Positions 13,393 through 24,059 of a stretch of DNA of 64,000 nt are shown piece by piece. The notes below the pieces were generated by a model. The model was not told the DNA's origin and ran no database searches. It saw only the letters and a program-made list of their open reading frames with translations. Position 1 is the first letter of the stretch; the number at the start of each line of letters is the position of its first letter. Origin of the DNA: Zhengitettix transpicula (Eukaryota; Arthropoda; Insecta; Orthoptera; Tetrigidae); contig CM073590.1 of the NCBI GenBank assembly GCA_037074705.1, forward strand, positions 10,052,001 to 10,116,000. The letters are read 5' to 3'. The position numbers and the translations under genes are program-made.

Positions 13393-13441
13393 CTGATGAA
13401 GGGTGAGAAAGAAGGTGGTAGTGGTATCCGTCGAAACGTCG
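13393..13441 (+). ncRNA. hammerhead-like core (weak, variant family)
   Basis: CTGATGA at 13393-13399 is followed, after an unusually long 33-nt insert, by GAAAC at 13433-13437 and GTCG. The two boxes fit the hammerhead consensus (CUGANGA...GAAA), but no convincing stem II is visible. Downstream sequence resembles that following GACGAAACGTCG at 7895. Probably a decayed retroelement end. Confidence 0.25.
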
Positions 13442-13566
13442 CTGTGTACGGAGACATCCCGGGTGGAAACTCAAAAAAAGTTTTTCTTAATTATATTTAC
13501 CTGGAAAGCCTTCGGTAATAAATATAATACTCACTCTTTCACGATATTAATTCGTACAAATTTTAC

Positions 13567-13782
13567 AAATCAGTAAATAAAAACCGGAATACTTTTTCTC
13601 TGAAATGCATATCTAGTGTTGAACAGCATATATGAGCAGTTTCATTTGAAATTATCCATATTGCCATGTCCGCAAAATCAGTAAATAAAAACCGGAATAC
13701 TTTTTCTCTGAAATGCATATCTACTGTTGAACAGCATATATGAGCAGTTTCATTTGAAATTATCCATATTGCCATGTCCGCA
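13567..13782. repeat. 108-bp tandem duplication, one mismatch
   Basis: Units 13567-13674 and 13675-13782 are identical except for one base (CTAGTG against CTACTG), so the duplication is recent. The 108-bp period is a multiple of three, so the minus strand carries an open 70-codon frame in which a 36-residue unit is repeated. There is no other evidence of coding. Confidence 0.95.
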
Positions 13783-15803
13783 ATTGTGAATTATTCCTAC
13801 TAAGTAATCTTGGTCATACAACTTAGCAAAGATAAGATTAATTTTTAACCTTCTCTGTGTGCATTACGTAGCTCTTATTACTTTTATATGAAACATAATA
13901 AATATGAAAAGAAAAATTCGTCATGGAACACAAGCGACATCTAGGGTCATATATGGACTTGATGATAAATAAGGGCTACGCTATTGACGTGTCACGAAGC
14001 ATTGCGCAGTCTTGCAGTTACCCTGCGCTCTGATTGGATGCGTTGTCGTGAGACCAACACAACTACCGCAGGTAATTGGCTCTCGCCTTTGGAGAAAGTC
14101 CGTACTTTACAAGATCCCTGGAAGAGTAACGATCGTATTCTAAGGGACAAATGGACAGCGCGTTACAAACTTTATCGCCAAACATTTGTAAGCAATGAGC
14201 GCAAATCCATTTCACTTCGAATAATTGACAAAATCTGTATTTAACTATAACAAACGATTAAAAATATTTTTTCTGTAATGTAGTTTCAACTCGGAAGAAA
14301 AATAATACGAAACTAATATTGCTTAAGTAAAAACATTTCCACGTTCCTTTCTAAACAAAATGTAAGTAAGTTTCAACTATAAATTTTCACTGATCACACA
14401 GACTACATCTAAGCATTTTCTATAGAACATATTGTCTGATACGACTTTTATCGATTTAACACGTGACAAATAAGCTCTAAATTTTTACACGTAATTTACT
14501 TAGATTACTACCCGAATCGTAAAACATACGCACAGCCCGAACTCAAATATTGCTGATTTGTTTTATGATAAACTGTGATATATTTTTATTCACTTTAACA
14601 ATTTCGTTTTGCAAAACTACGTTTATGATTATCTGGCGAAATTAATGGGGATGCCAATGTTCGACAAACTACACGACTGTAATAGTTGTTCCATGATTAT
14701 TGAATAGGAAATACGGATAACTGTAATCGTCTACAGTAAATGTATTTAATTAACGAGAAAGTAAAACGTTATATTAATTATTAACTCAACAATTTCTCAT
14801 AATAAGCCATGCTTGGCACAGGGATAGCAATTATAATCTGTTATAATGGGAAAATATCATATTTTTAAAAAAATACGGCGATAGTAATAATTTCATACAA
14901 CTTCTCTAAGAAACTAAATTTAAAAAAATTATTTGTATGAAAATATATTGTTACAGTTGATATTTATATTGAGCGATAAATTATACATATTTAGTTGTAC
15001 AGCATTCAATAATTTAAACATTTGATGACTTTCCAATTTTTTGGATAGTCATTTTATAATACGATTATCTTATATTCTTTTCCAATGGTTAAAATTCATC
15101 TTCTATGATAGAAGCGATTTTGTTGCCGGAGTTTGACAATTGTAGATATGTAGTGTAACAGATTGTCATTGGGCAAATCCAAATATATACGACTCAGGCT
15201 ATTAATTTCCAATTGCATTTGCTGATAGAAAATTTAATTTTTGACTGATTAAACTCATACACGTATAATGATAATTATCTAACAAAATGATAAGGAAGTA
15301 GGTAATGAACAGACAAAAATTAAGTGAGAAAACAAGTACCCCCAAAAATAAATGAAAATGTCGTTCGGTTTCGACGGGTAATGAAATCTCGCAAGAGAAA
15401 GCCGCGTGTCGAACTCAAAAGCCAATAATTAAATAGCTTTTCCTGTATATGTGATTAAGCCTCGCTATCAACAGTCACGACAATTAATTTTGGTCAATTT
15501 ATTCAAGAACAGATTAAATGTATTCTGGTCCAGACATTTACATCTTGATTTTTTGACCTATTACACGTGATTAAGTTCTGTTTACTAAAATAATGAATTC
15601 AAATTTTAAAATTAGATATCTGAAACAGTATAAGAAGAATAAAAGGCACAACACGCATAAATATACAATGTACCTGGGAGTCAAGTACTTTTCAAGTGAC
15701 TCATAAGATAAATATCGATAGTTTTTTTAACCATAAGATGCTATAAAAAGTAACAGAGAAGCTAACATTCGAAGCTCAGCCATTTGGCCATTAAATATTT
15801 TTA
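13783..15803. other. no gene seen; small GC-richer patch at 13980-14200
   Basis: AT-rich sequence. The patch near 13980-14200 contains an 86-codon frame without a recognisable motif. Confidence 0.45.
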
Positions 15804-15955
15804 ACGTGTCAGGATTATTGTCAATTTTCCATTTATAGTTAAATGATCAGGATGGAAAAGTCTCGACGGGACCGGGAAGCAAACCCGGGTCGCCCGATTA
15901 GTATACGGGCGCTCTAGCCATTGAGCCATCCGAGTAGATGTAGCGGGACTGGATA
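15804..15955 (-). mobile_element. tRNA-derived SINE (minus copy of an inverted pair)
   Basis: On the minus strand, an A-box-like TGGCTCAATGGCTAGAGCG (complement of 15908-15928) is followed by a B-box-like GGGTTTGCTTCC (complement of 15875-15886), the spacing expected for a tRNA-derived promoter. The 3' tail contains CCATCCTGATCA and an AATTGACAATAATCCTGACA block shared with the + copy at 16000-16130. It has no tRNA-like 3' acceptor end, so it is a SINE and not a tRNA gene. Confidence 0.75.
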
Positions 15956-15999
15956 TAGAACAATGCATGGAGAAATATCGTGCCAGGCCTGAACTTGAC

Positions 16000-16130
16000 T
16001 TCGAATGAATCAATGGTTTAAACATCCGTTTACCAATCAGGAGACCCGGGTTCGATTCCAGGTCCGGTCGAGTTTCTTCCATCCTGATCCTTTAATTATA
16101 AATGGAAAATTGACAATAATCCTGACACGT
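16000..16130 (+). mobile_element. tRNA-derived SINE (plus copy of an inverted pair)
   Basis: A decayed A box (AATCAATGGTTTAAACATCC, 16008-16026) and a good B box (GGTTCGATTCC, 16049-16059) precede the tail CCATCCTGATCC...AATTGACAATAATCCTGACA. The tail is the reverse complement of 15804-15862, so the two SINEs form an inverted pair with a short centre. Confidence 0.75.
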
Positions 16131-16530
16131 ACCTTTACATCAATCCTGACGTGTGACATGAAATGACTACGACCCAGAAACAAACATAAAAAGTAACAAA
16201 TCGTATCTAAATATTTAAGAAAGAAACATCAACAACAACAAGTAGCCTGTAACTGTCGTGACTATAATGTATTACTAATTAGACGCCATTAGTGATTTTG
16301 ATAATTGGATATTTATGGTGGATTGTTATCGACACCAATTTCAAGGCAACAATGTACAGGTGGGTTTTATCGTGCCGAACCGCGGGGTTTACAGGTTTAC
16401 AGTTGGAAGTCGGACGGCGAACAGAGTGGCGGATACATATCCATCCAGAGAGGCTGCAGGTTGAAACCAAGTAAAAGGTTTTCAGTCTGTGGTTGAATCG
16501 AATATAGTTACAAGCAGTAACTTAATAAAT

Positions 16531-16916
16531 CACGCTTTTTTTAGGGTAACAGGCTACATGAGGGTAATCCACATGGTGGCAACTCCCCTTAAATAGCATA
16601 GGAAGGGATTTGTGAGGGGAGATGCGGAAGGGTAGAGGAAGGTAGCCAAGGGTTAACTATGACTCCCGGGCTATGGTTTAAGGATCCTACCCGGCAATTA
16701 ACCTTAAAGTGATGCAGGGAAAACCCTAGAAAAACCTGCATCCGATGGCGGGAGAGGGGTTAGCTATGGGATCGCAGCTATTCCATTTCCGTGCCTTGAC
16801 CGGTTTAGGAGGCAGCTGGCCGACTATTCCAATAGGAATAGCGAACAACTCTTACCGTTCGCGACCCCGGAACATACACCTCTCAAAACAGGCCGAGGTG
16901 CCTCGGCATGTCGCAA
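16531..16916 (-). mobile_element. poly(A)-tailed retroposon, copy A
   Basis: Minus-strand copy of a recurring non-coding retroposon. The left edge on the + strand is a T-run followed by AGGGTAACAGGCTACATGAG, which is the complement of its 3' end; the right edge is the 5'-truncated region near CCGAGGTGCCTCGGCATG. It lacks about 40 bp present in other copies (between the GATGCAGG and GGCGGGAG regions). Small frames here are chance products. Confidence 0.8.
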
Positions 16917-18141
16917 TAAAAATTAATAAGTACAGTGACCGTCACCAATGTCACAGAGAGAAAATTTGAACAATCTGTCCAACCAATAATCCGGAAGGAG
17001 TTGAAGTTTCCAGTTTCCAGATGAGATACCCGAAAGTTACGACAGTGTTTCTTTAATCAATGTAAATTCAGTGATCTCATGGCCTTTTAATGGGAATTGT
17101 GAAGTGCACAAGAGCTCAAGAGAGTTTAAGCCTGGTACCAGCAGATGTTTGTGAGTACCAAGAATTTGATAAAGTATTGTAAACGATAACTTAAGATAAA
17201 GTCGTCAGATTTCGATTTCACGTCTTATTTGGTTGTTTAAATTCTAAGGTTGTAAAGGAATTTGATTGTTTAACGTAAATATAAAGGTTGGTTCTTTACT
17301 TAAAAGGCCCAGATAAAAGACCCTGAGAAAAGAGTTGTAAAATCTATAAAACTGAAAACTTTAAATGTAAATAATCTCATTTAAAAATGTTGTAATTTCA
17401 CATGAATAAAAGTAAATTGTCTTGTAAAGTTTTAAAGAATTCGTAATTATTTTGAAATCCTTCTCGTTTTTAATCAAATAAATAGACTTAATTCATCAAC
17501 CTACTATTGAATTCAATTCATTTCATAAATCTTTGCTTAATAAATTATAATTAATTAATCCCCATTGTATTCATTACAATACACTTAAAGAAAGAAGTTA
17601 ATAGCTTAAAAGTCTATAACTAATATATCATATACTATAAAAATATAACTTTCTCTATAAATTTAGGAATCGAAGATGCAGTAACTCAAAACAAATTTCT
17701 GAATATATTAATTTAATATGGTTAAATGCACTATCAACTTTTGAAAGATAATTTTTCTTCATTAAATTATTTTTTCACTATACAATTCAGGTATCGAATA
17801 TTTAGTGCGAGACATCTTGCTTGAGGTGTCACAGTTAAGGGTGCTTTGAGTTGTGCTTGGTGGAGAAGACTGTACAACAATTATCGAGGCACGCAGAGTG
17901 ACACTGCAGGAGCGTGCAGCCCCTGTCGCGTGCTGGACCACCCTTACCTGTGAGAAAAGCGTTGTCTCCGGACTCAAAAAACAAGGACGGACTAGCTCGT
18001 TTGTGGATGACTCTTCACATTCACTAACGCCTACAAATTCTCAACGGGGAAAAAATTGTCGGGGTTGTCTTTTATTTCTCTTTCGCACGAGATGAGACAG
18101 CTATGTTTAGGCATATTCAAGAAATGTTAAAAGCGAGATTA
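16917..18141. other. no gene recognised
   Basis: Includes a GC-richer patch at 17820-18090 with overlapping short frames on both strands (80 and 71 codons). No motif was recognised in either. The rest is AT-rich. Confidence 0.4.
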
Positions 18142-18355
18142 TATAGTGCGGTTAAAACTAGATTGAACTTGGTGATTGCGTGTGGAAGGAGCCACTGATG
18201 CCACGTACACGTACTCGATAATGGACTTTGTATATAGTTCACTCAGAACCGTAGAATGCGATAGTTCGGCAACACTGCTTGTCCCGCCCCTCATTTTAAA
18301 TATTCTGATTGGTGGAAATAACAGCCAAGGTCTATCTAATTTTAATCGCACTATA
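18142..18355. mobile_element. MITE with about 31-bp inverted ends, TA flanks
   Basis: The left end (TATAGTGCGGTTAAAACTAG from 18142) and the complement of the right end (TATAGTGCGATTAAAATTAG, ending 18355) match at most positions over about 31 bp, continuing into GATTGAACTTGG against ATAGACCTTGG. The 214-bp length, lack of coding and TA at each boundary fit a Tc1/mariner-type MITE. Confidence 0.7.
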
Positions 18356-18893
18356 GAGTTATATAATTCTTTAACCACAGAATCAACGATTATATTTTTA
18401 CCCATATCAAAATGAAATTAAAGTCGAAATGGCCAAAATAAAAACATTCGAATACTTGGCGGCGTTTGGAGATATGCATATACATAATCACACCTAATCT
18501 AAAATTAAGCATAAATATTAGTTGAGAGACTAAAAGTCGAATGATGGTATGACTGAAATTTCCAAACGTGTTCCTTTTCAACTGAACTGAACAATACAGT
18601 AAGAAAAAACATAGAAGTGGAAATAATACGACCATGAGGGTAGAAACTGGGGCAGGAAAAATCAGTGGATAAAGTAACGCAGTAGATAAACACACTAGTA
18701 CTCGTGTCCTCTACACTTTATAGTTTGCATTGCATCTAGATTAATTTCTTTTTTGTGAAACATATTCTAAATGGTTATTGGTATAACTGATTTCCAAACA
18801 GCAGGAGCAGGGAAACACTGGTCTGCAGTGACCAGCAACACAATTTTATTATAATCCATAAAAGAAAGCAATTTACTTATCTTGAGATTCTAA

Positions 18894-19740
18894 TCAATAA
18901 TAGAAACAAAATGAAGTATCATAGCAATTATTGAGTTTCATTGTGTCTGTTTGCACATTAATAGCTGTGATGTTTGATTTAATGTGAAGCTTCTCTGAAA
19001 TGAGTCTGGAATTGTAACTGTTGTCAATGTCTAAAATCTTACAATCAAATGTATGTTTAGAATTGATGATATGTTTGGATACTACAGATTGTTTCTCAAT
19101 GGGAAGTTTGATATTAGATATATGTTCCTTGATTCGTGTATTAAGGGAACGTTTTGTTTGCCCTATGTAGCAGGAATTACAATTAGAGCAAGAGATATTG
19201 TAAACAACACAATGTTTGCTGTAGGTGTCAAGTGGGTCCTTGTGGTTTTTAATCAAGTAGGAAAGGGTATTTGTGGATCTGTAAATGATGGATATTTGAT
19301 ATTCTTTGAATATTTGGATAAATTTGTGATGTAGAAATTTGTAATAAGGGAGTACGAGAAAAGATTTGGCGTGAGGCGTTTGGGGATGAGTGACAGTAGG
19401 ATTTTGTTCAATCTGCTGTGTATGTGTTTAATAATAAAATTTAAAGGGTAATCATTGGAGATTAAAATGTTTCGGACAATATTTAAGTAGTATTGATGCA
19501 ACTTGGAGTTAGAAAGTAATATAGCTCTGTCTACAAGATTGTGTACCATAGCTCTCTTTTGGTTTGGAGGATGATCAGAAAGATAATTGAGAACACGTCC
19601 AGAGTATGTAGGTTTTCTGAACCAATTTCTGAGAATGGAAGTATTGTGAATGGATACAGTGACATCAAGGAAAATAAGAGAACGGTTAAATTCAAGCTCA
19701 TGGGTGAATTCTAAGTTGGTATGATAATTATTGAACGTAA
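18894..19740 (-). pseudogene. Penelope-like element: RT thumb plus GIY-YIG endonuclease (frameshifted)
   Basis: The upstream half encodes the C-terminal part of a Penelope reverse transcriptase: FLDVTV, FRKPTYSGRVLNYLSDH and NQKRAMVHNLVDRAI. The downstream frame (19256-18894) encodes the GIY-YIG nuclease: YNISCSNCNSCYIGQTKR, the catalytic-type Arg and Glu in TRIKEH, then SKHIINSKHTFD, which completes the C-x2-C...H...H pattern of the Penelope linker/endonuclease. The two halves are in different frames; the shift lies near 19310, where the alternative phase reads KEYQISIIYRSTNTLSYLIK. Known Penelope proteins use this nuclease for target-primed insertion. The catalytic RT core is absent, so the copy is 5'-truncated and dead. 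Confidence 0.9.
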
Positions 19741-20040
19741 TGAAATTAAATAATTGCTATGAACCCTTATTATTGCGTCAACCATTATGTTTTCCCTTGT
19801 TGTTGCTCCCTTATTGTTATGCTAACCCTTCGGCTTTCCCATTGTTGTTGCGTTTTCGTCGCTTTTGATTTTTGTCAACTGACAAGTGCAGTTGTGTCGC
19901 TCTAGGCTCTTCTTCGCACCTGACGAAAGAGACAAGAATCCTAGAAACGTTGTGTGTATTTATAATATCACTTTTTTGTCTGAATTGACTACTTTTCTTA
20001 TTCATTACTTTCAATCAGAAGTAATTTTTTTCATTTTAAA
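19740..20040 (+). mobile_element. Penelope terminal repeat (family P1), inverted relative to its ORF
   Basis: This + strand segment is about 85% or more similar by eye to the reverse complement of 25520-25790. It includes GGCTCTTCTTCGCACCTGAC, the hammerhead-like boxes and a terminal TTTTCTTATTCATTA block. The adjoining Penelope ORF is on the minus strand, and this repeat sits at its 5' side in the opposite orientation. Confidence 0.75.
19920..19952 (+). ncRNA. hammerhead-like ribozyme core (P1)
   Basis: CTGACGA at 19920-19926 (CUGANGA with N = C) is followed 17 nt later by GAAAC at 19944-19948 and GTTGTGTG. Stem II between them is poor, and no stem III or cleavage triplet can be drawn, so it is a relic of the motif known from Penelope-like elements. 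Confidence 0.45.
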
Positions 20041-20129
20041 AACAAAATGAGTTTAGAAATTAACGCCAGAATAAAAACTGTTAATATATGTTTGTTTGAC
20101 CAGCTCAAATTACTTAATTCTATATTGTT

Positions 20130-20560
20130 ATGCAGCAAAATTAAAGTGGAGATCTACAAAACGCTGATATGAACCGTTGTGATGGATTGAAGTGATGGAC
20201 ATTGCCAGACAGATTTCAACAAATGAAATATATTCGAAAGAAATATTTGAAGAAAATTATTTGGATCAAAACATGAGATTGCCTTGCAATTAAGAAATCT
20301 TTTAGTAATACAAGGAACCAAAAACAACATCAGTCATCAAAATTGGCAGGTTATGATGGGCGCAACACGTGGAGAAAGAAACTCCGTGATGAATACTGAA
20401 CGCAAGACCAGAACGCAGATTAGGTGGACCGAGAGGAAGATGGATTGATGACACTAAGAGAATAAGACTAAAGGACTGATGGGATAAATGACGAGATATA
20501 CAGGAGTTGAAGAGACTTCTGTCGCAGGCCATGACTCACAATAGGCTGTGGTGTCGATGA
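20130..20560 (+). pseudogene. LINE ORF2 C-terminal remnant (RTE/CR1-like, uncertain)
   Basis: Translation on the + strand gives SKIKVEIYKTLI near 20138, which matches the conserved IYKTLI region after the RT palm in several LINE clades. Near 20230, in another frame, FERKIFEENYLD resembles the FERKILRKIFG block. From 20415 one frame reads GGPRGRWIDDTKRIRLKD, a stop, then RDIQELKRLLSQAMTHNRLW and CR before tandem stops. This order is typical of LINE ORF2 C-termini. Several in-frame stops make it a dead fragment. Confidence 0.7.
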
Positions 20561-21198
20561 TGATAATAAAAACAAATAAAATTAATAATTTTTCAATAGA
20601 AACTTTGTCCTTCACTAAACTATTTTAATTCTATCCAGAATCCGGGTTTAACCTCCAGCCAGAAGTTTCGAAGAAAGTGAATAGGAAAGAAAGTAAGAAA
20701 GAGGAAAGGTGAAGAAAGGGGAGGTTGAGGAACTGCCAGGGTATTACAGGGGTGCTAAGATTTCCAGGTAGATTCTGGTTACTGGCTCTGTGGGCGTTGA
20801 ACCGCTGTCGAAGGTCCTATTCATTCACTAATTGCAGCCTTCTGATCCCATTGGACATGTCGATCAACAACCTTTCATTGCGAAACCAAACCATGGAGCT
20901 AAGGTGTTGAAGCAACGCATTAAAACAACGATTCGGCACAGCATTCGTTTACGGTACAAACGTAGTATTTTTTTATCATGCATGACAGTAAGATCATATA
21001 CTATTGTAATATAATAAAACGAATTTCCATTCAGAAAATGTCGATTATAGTTTTGAAACCTAAAATAGTCAAAGCTATTAATTATTTTAACAAATTTAAC
21101 AATAAAAAATTTCCTACTAATTATCAAAGTAAAACTAATTCAAATTGTAATCCATGGCTTCTCTACAATTACGTGTTATTAGTGTCAATAGTGTAATG

Positions 21199-21235
<37 letters not shown>

Positions 21236-21999
21236 GGAATACATAGAAGATTTGACAAGTGAAATATTCTATGAACAGCTGGAGTCTTAAAATTATTTCA
21301 AAATCTTTGGATGCGTCAAGGGTTGTTAAAGAATATCATCTAAATTTTACTATACTAAGAGGTATTCCAGAAAAGAGACTAGAGTTAGATCAACGTGCAT
21401 TAAAATTGATGAAAAATACTTGGAAAAAATATTTTACTTTAGGTTTTTCTTAATACTATAAATTAATCACCTTCTTTACAGACATTTTAAACGTAATTTT
21501 TAAAATAACTAATTTATTTTTATTCTACTAACTCAAAATGTAAAAGAATATTCTATTTAAAATCTAATCATAAATACAATATATTCAACATTTTTGTAAT
21601 GTATTAATAAATCGTATCAATCAAAAACTAAGTATAAACCAAATATTTTCAAATTCAAATTACTAATTTCAATAAAATTATATCATAAGTAGAAAATAAT
21701 AATTTATACATATTACTTTAGTTCATAAATTAAATATAAGTAATATTTATTATGTATTATTTTTAACTTTTGATATAATTTATTCAAATTTCAAAGTTTT
21801 ATGAAAAAAATAAGTTTAAACTTGTAATTTGAATTTGAAAAAATTTGAATTCATTATTAATTTATTATTGGTAAAATTTATTCTTAAATTACAAGAATCT
21901 TAAAAATTTATGATTTGATTTTTAATATTACATTGTTTTACGTTTTAAGATAGAAAGCTTTCAACAAAGCTCCGACATATCGGCCATAAAATGTGTATT
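20561..21999. other. no gene seen
   Basis: AT-rich sequence interrupted by an AT microsatellite at 21200-21233. Frames of 60-87 codons show no recognisable motif. Confidence 0.5.
21200..21233. repeat. AT microsatellite
   Basis: Uninterrupted AT dinucleotide run of about 34 bp. Confidence 0.95.
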
Positions 22000-22095
22000 A
22001 CAGGATCAGGTTGGTAAAATCTCGACCGTGAATCCAACCCGCTTCTGCCACTTTGTAGACGGCTTCTCTAATCACTGGGCTATCGTCCCTAGCTA
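22000..22095 (-). mobile_element. tRNA-derived SINE
   Basis: On the minus strand the A box reads AGCCCAGTGATTAGAGAAGC (complement within 22061-22083) and the B box region GGGTTGGATTC (complement of 22030-22040). The tail ACCAACCTGATCCTGTAAT matches the tails of the SINEs at 16 kb and 23.9 kb. An AT microsatellite follows at 22119. Confidence 0.65.
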
Positions 22096-22117
22096 CAGTA
22101 CAGGATTCCGCCATCCA

Positions 22118-22118
<1 letters not shown>

Positions 22119-22145
<27 letters not shown>
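22119..22145. repeat. AT microsatellite
   Basis: Pure AT run just outside the 5' side of the minus-strand SINE. Confidence 0.95.
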
Positions 22146-22148
<3 letters not shown>

Positions 22149-23015
22149 AGTAATTAGTAATTAATCCATTATTATAATTATAAAGTTGGATTGTAGAGGA
22201 CTTATTATTGGATATAAAGCATACGCCGCAACACATACGCGGCGACACAAAGAAACATTGTTGAGATGGTACGCGCTCAAAAATCTACGAGACGAACAGT
22301 CAGTCAACGGCGAGAAGCCAACGAAAAAGTTGGGCGGCAGACACAGATGCAGGCAGACATCAATTCAGCAAATTCATAGTATAAAAAGTCTGCGGATCCC
22401 AAATTATGAGTAGGGCTATCTAGGAAGTCCAACGACAAGATATAATAGTTTACATAAAACGCAAGTAAACAGTTTGACAGAGAGACTTATAAAATCGCAG
22501 TTTGGAAGAAGAAGTTTTGCTTCACAAACTGAACTAATTTTTCGTATCGAGAGACTTCAGGGAGACCTACGTCCGGAAACTGGCTGAGGGTGAGATAATC
22601 CAAGTTCCAGAATAGCAGAGATCCAGAGCAGCTACCGTGTGTTCGAATTCGAATGAGTAGAATCAGTGATATCCCCAAGTCGTGTGCACAGAAAAAAACC
22701 AAAATTGAGACCTGGGCGGCCGTAAGTAGAAAACTCTAAAATTATTTACTTATTTAATTGTTTAGTTCTTTAATTTAAATTCAATCTTTAATCTTATTTT
22801 CGTCCGCAACAAAATTCGTCGAGGTTCAGACGAATTAATTTACCTAAAAAGCTAAATGTAATTGAGTGTATAAAATTCACCCATTTATCAAACCCAGATA
22901 AAGACCCTGAGATCCGAAATATTATTGTGTAATTTTATTGTATTTAAAACCTTAATAAATTTTGTTTAATTGTTTCACCTAAAAACTTCTTTTTATTTAA
23001 AGACGCCTGTTTATT

Positions 23016-23018
<3 letters not shown>
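22146..23018. other. unrecognised, mildly GC-richer segment
   Basis: Contains TATAAAAAGTCTGCGGATCC near 22379 and polyadenylation-like CCTTAATAAATTTTG near 22951, which could suit an LTR or a transcribed repeat. No terminal direct-repeat partner or target duplication is visible. A CCCAGATAAAGACCCTGAGA block at 22893 recurs almost exactly near 17308, so some dispersed repeat is present. Confidence 0.3.

Positions 23019-23049
<31 letters not shown>
23019..23049. repeat. AT microsatellite
   Basis: Uninterrupted AT run of about 30 bp. Confidence 0.95.
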
Positions 23050-23050
<1 letters not shown>

Positions 23051-23255
23051 CGTGATCCTGGCTTCACCTACAATTCACTGGATCACAAATTTCGTGGCCT
23101 ATACGACGGAGCTTCGTTGAAAGCTTACCGTCTATTCTTTCTGAATTAATTAATTTCACCGTAACAATTCACATTAATGTCCAGTCTTCATTGAGTCCTG
23201 AGGTCGTGAGAAATTTTGATCTAGTGAAATGTTGGTAAAGCCAGACTCCGGCTAT

Positions 23256-23828
23256 ATATGTTACCGGCAATGTTTTATAGAATGCCTAGGCATTGCATAT
23301 AACGCCCGGCCGGCGTTTTTAGGTAATGTATGAAATATGAGAATTATTGCATAATTTCCCTAGGCATTGTATATAATTCCTAGGCATTCTATAGAATAAG
23401 AAATGCTATTTAGGCAAATTATGAAAAATGGCTAGTATATAAATGTGCATAGCTCAAAAATATAAATGTTATTCTGAAAAAATAATGAGTTTGTCATTGA
23501 AATTTTTTTTATTCAAAATACGTAAAGAAAAATGAAAGTTGCACAAAACAAAATTTATGCCTTTCTTATTAACGGAACGAAACTTTTACTATTAAAAATA
23601 AGAAATTAAAATTAACCTACTTGTTGCAAAATGGTAACTTTGAATGATATTTTTTACCTTTCCTCATGATATTCGAAACGAATCGGAGATGTATTACTTT
23701 GCCGGTTTATCATTTGGCATTCTATAGAATGCCTAGGAAATGTGTAAAATATGAATCGTTTCGTACGTTGCCGGCTAGTTTTCGACATTATTTACAATGC
23801 CGGATTATAAACTTTTCCGGTAACATAT
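23256..23828. mobile_element. TIR element with palindromic subterminal repeats
   Basis: ATATGTTACCGG at 23256 is inverted at 23817-23828 (CCGGTAACATAT). Inside are several GCCTAGG and CATTCTATAGAATGCCTAGG motifs, each palindromic, and CCGGC repeats near both ends. The 573-bp non-coding architecture fits a non-autonomous DNA transposon. The target duplication is unclear. Confidence 0.55.
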
Positions 23829-23860
23829 ACAATGAATGGAGGAATCTCGTAATGGGCTTG

Positions 23861-24000
23861 GAGCCGACTCGGGTGGCTCAGTGGTTAGGACGTTCACGTG
23901 CTTTGTCGGACACCCGTGTTCGAATCCCGGTCCAGTCAAGATATTTCCATCCTGATCCTGTAATATCTTTTGTTTCTTTCACCATGTATAACAATAAAAT
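23861..24000 (+). mobile_element. tRNA-derived SINE
   Basis: The A box GTGGCTCAGTGGTTAGGACG (23873-23892) and B box TGTTCGAATCCCGG (23917-23930) are well preserved at tRNA-like spacing. The tail includes CCATCCTGATCCTGTAAT, shared with the other SINEs here. The extra 3' sequence and lack of an acceptor stem rule out a functional tRNA gene. Confidence 0.8.
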
Positions 24001-24022
24001 GTTACGGTAGAAACATAGCAAA

Positions 24023-24055
24023 CTGATGAAAGTACAAAACGGCACTGAAACGTTG
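24023..24055 (+). ncRNA. hammerhead-like ribozyme core (third family)
   Basis: CTGATGA (24023-24029) and GAAAC (24047-24051) bracket AAGTACAAAACGGCACT, where AGT can pair with ACT, with a mismatch next to it. It lies directly after the SINE tail. Stem III and the cleavage site are not evident. Confidence 0.4.
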
Positions 24056-24059
24056 TTGT

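Noticed and set aside
19053..19334. 93-codon + strand ORF and the similar one at 25922-26167
   Set aside because: Both are antisense to the Penelope GIY-YIG region, which explains their mutual similarity.
22379..23018. LTR of a retrotransposon
   Set aside because: A TATA-like and a polyadenylation-like sequence are present, but no paired direct repeat, primer-binding site or gag-pol sequence was found.
23861..23960. tRNA gene
   Set aside because: A and B boxes are good, but there is no acceptor-stem closure and the sequence continues into a SINE tail shared with other loci.
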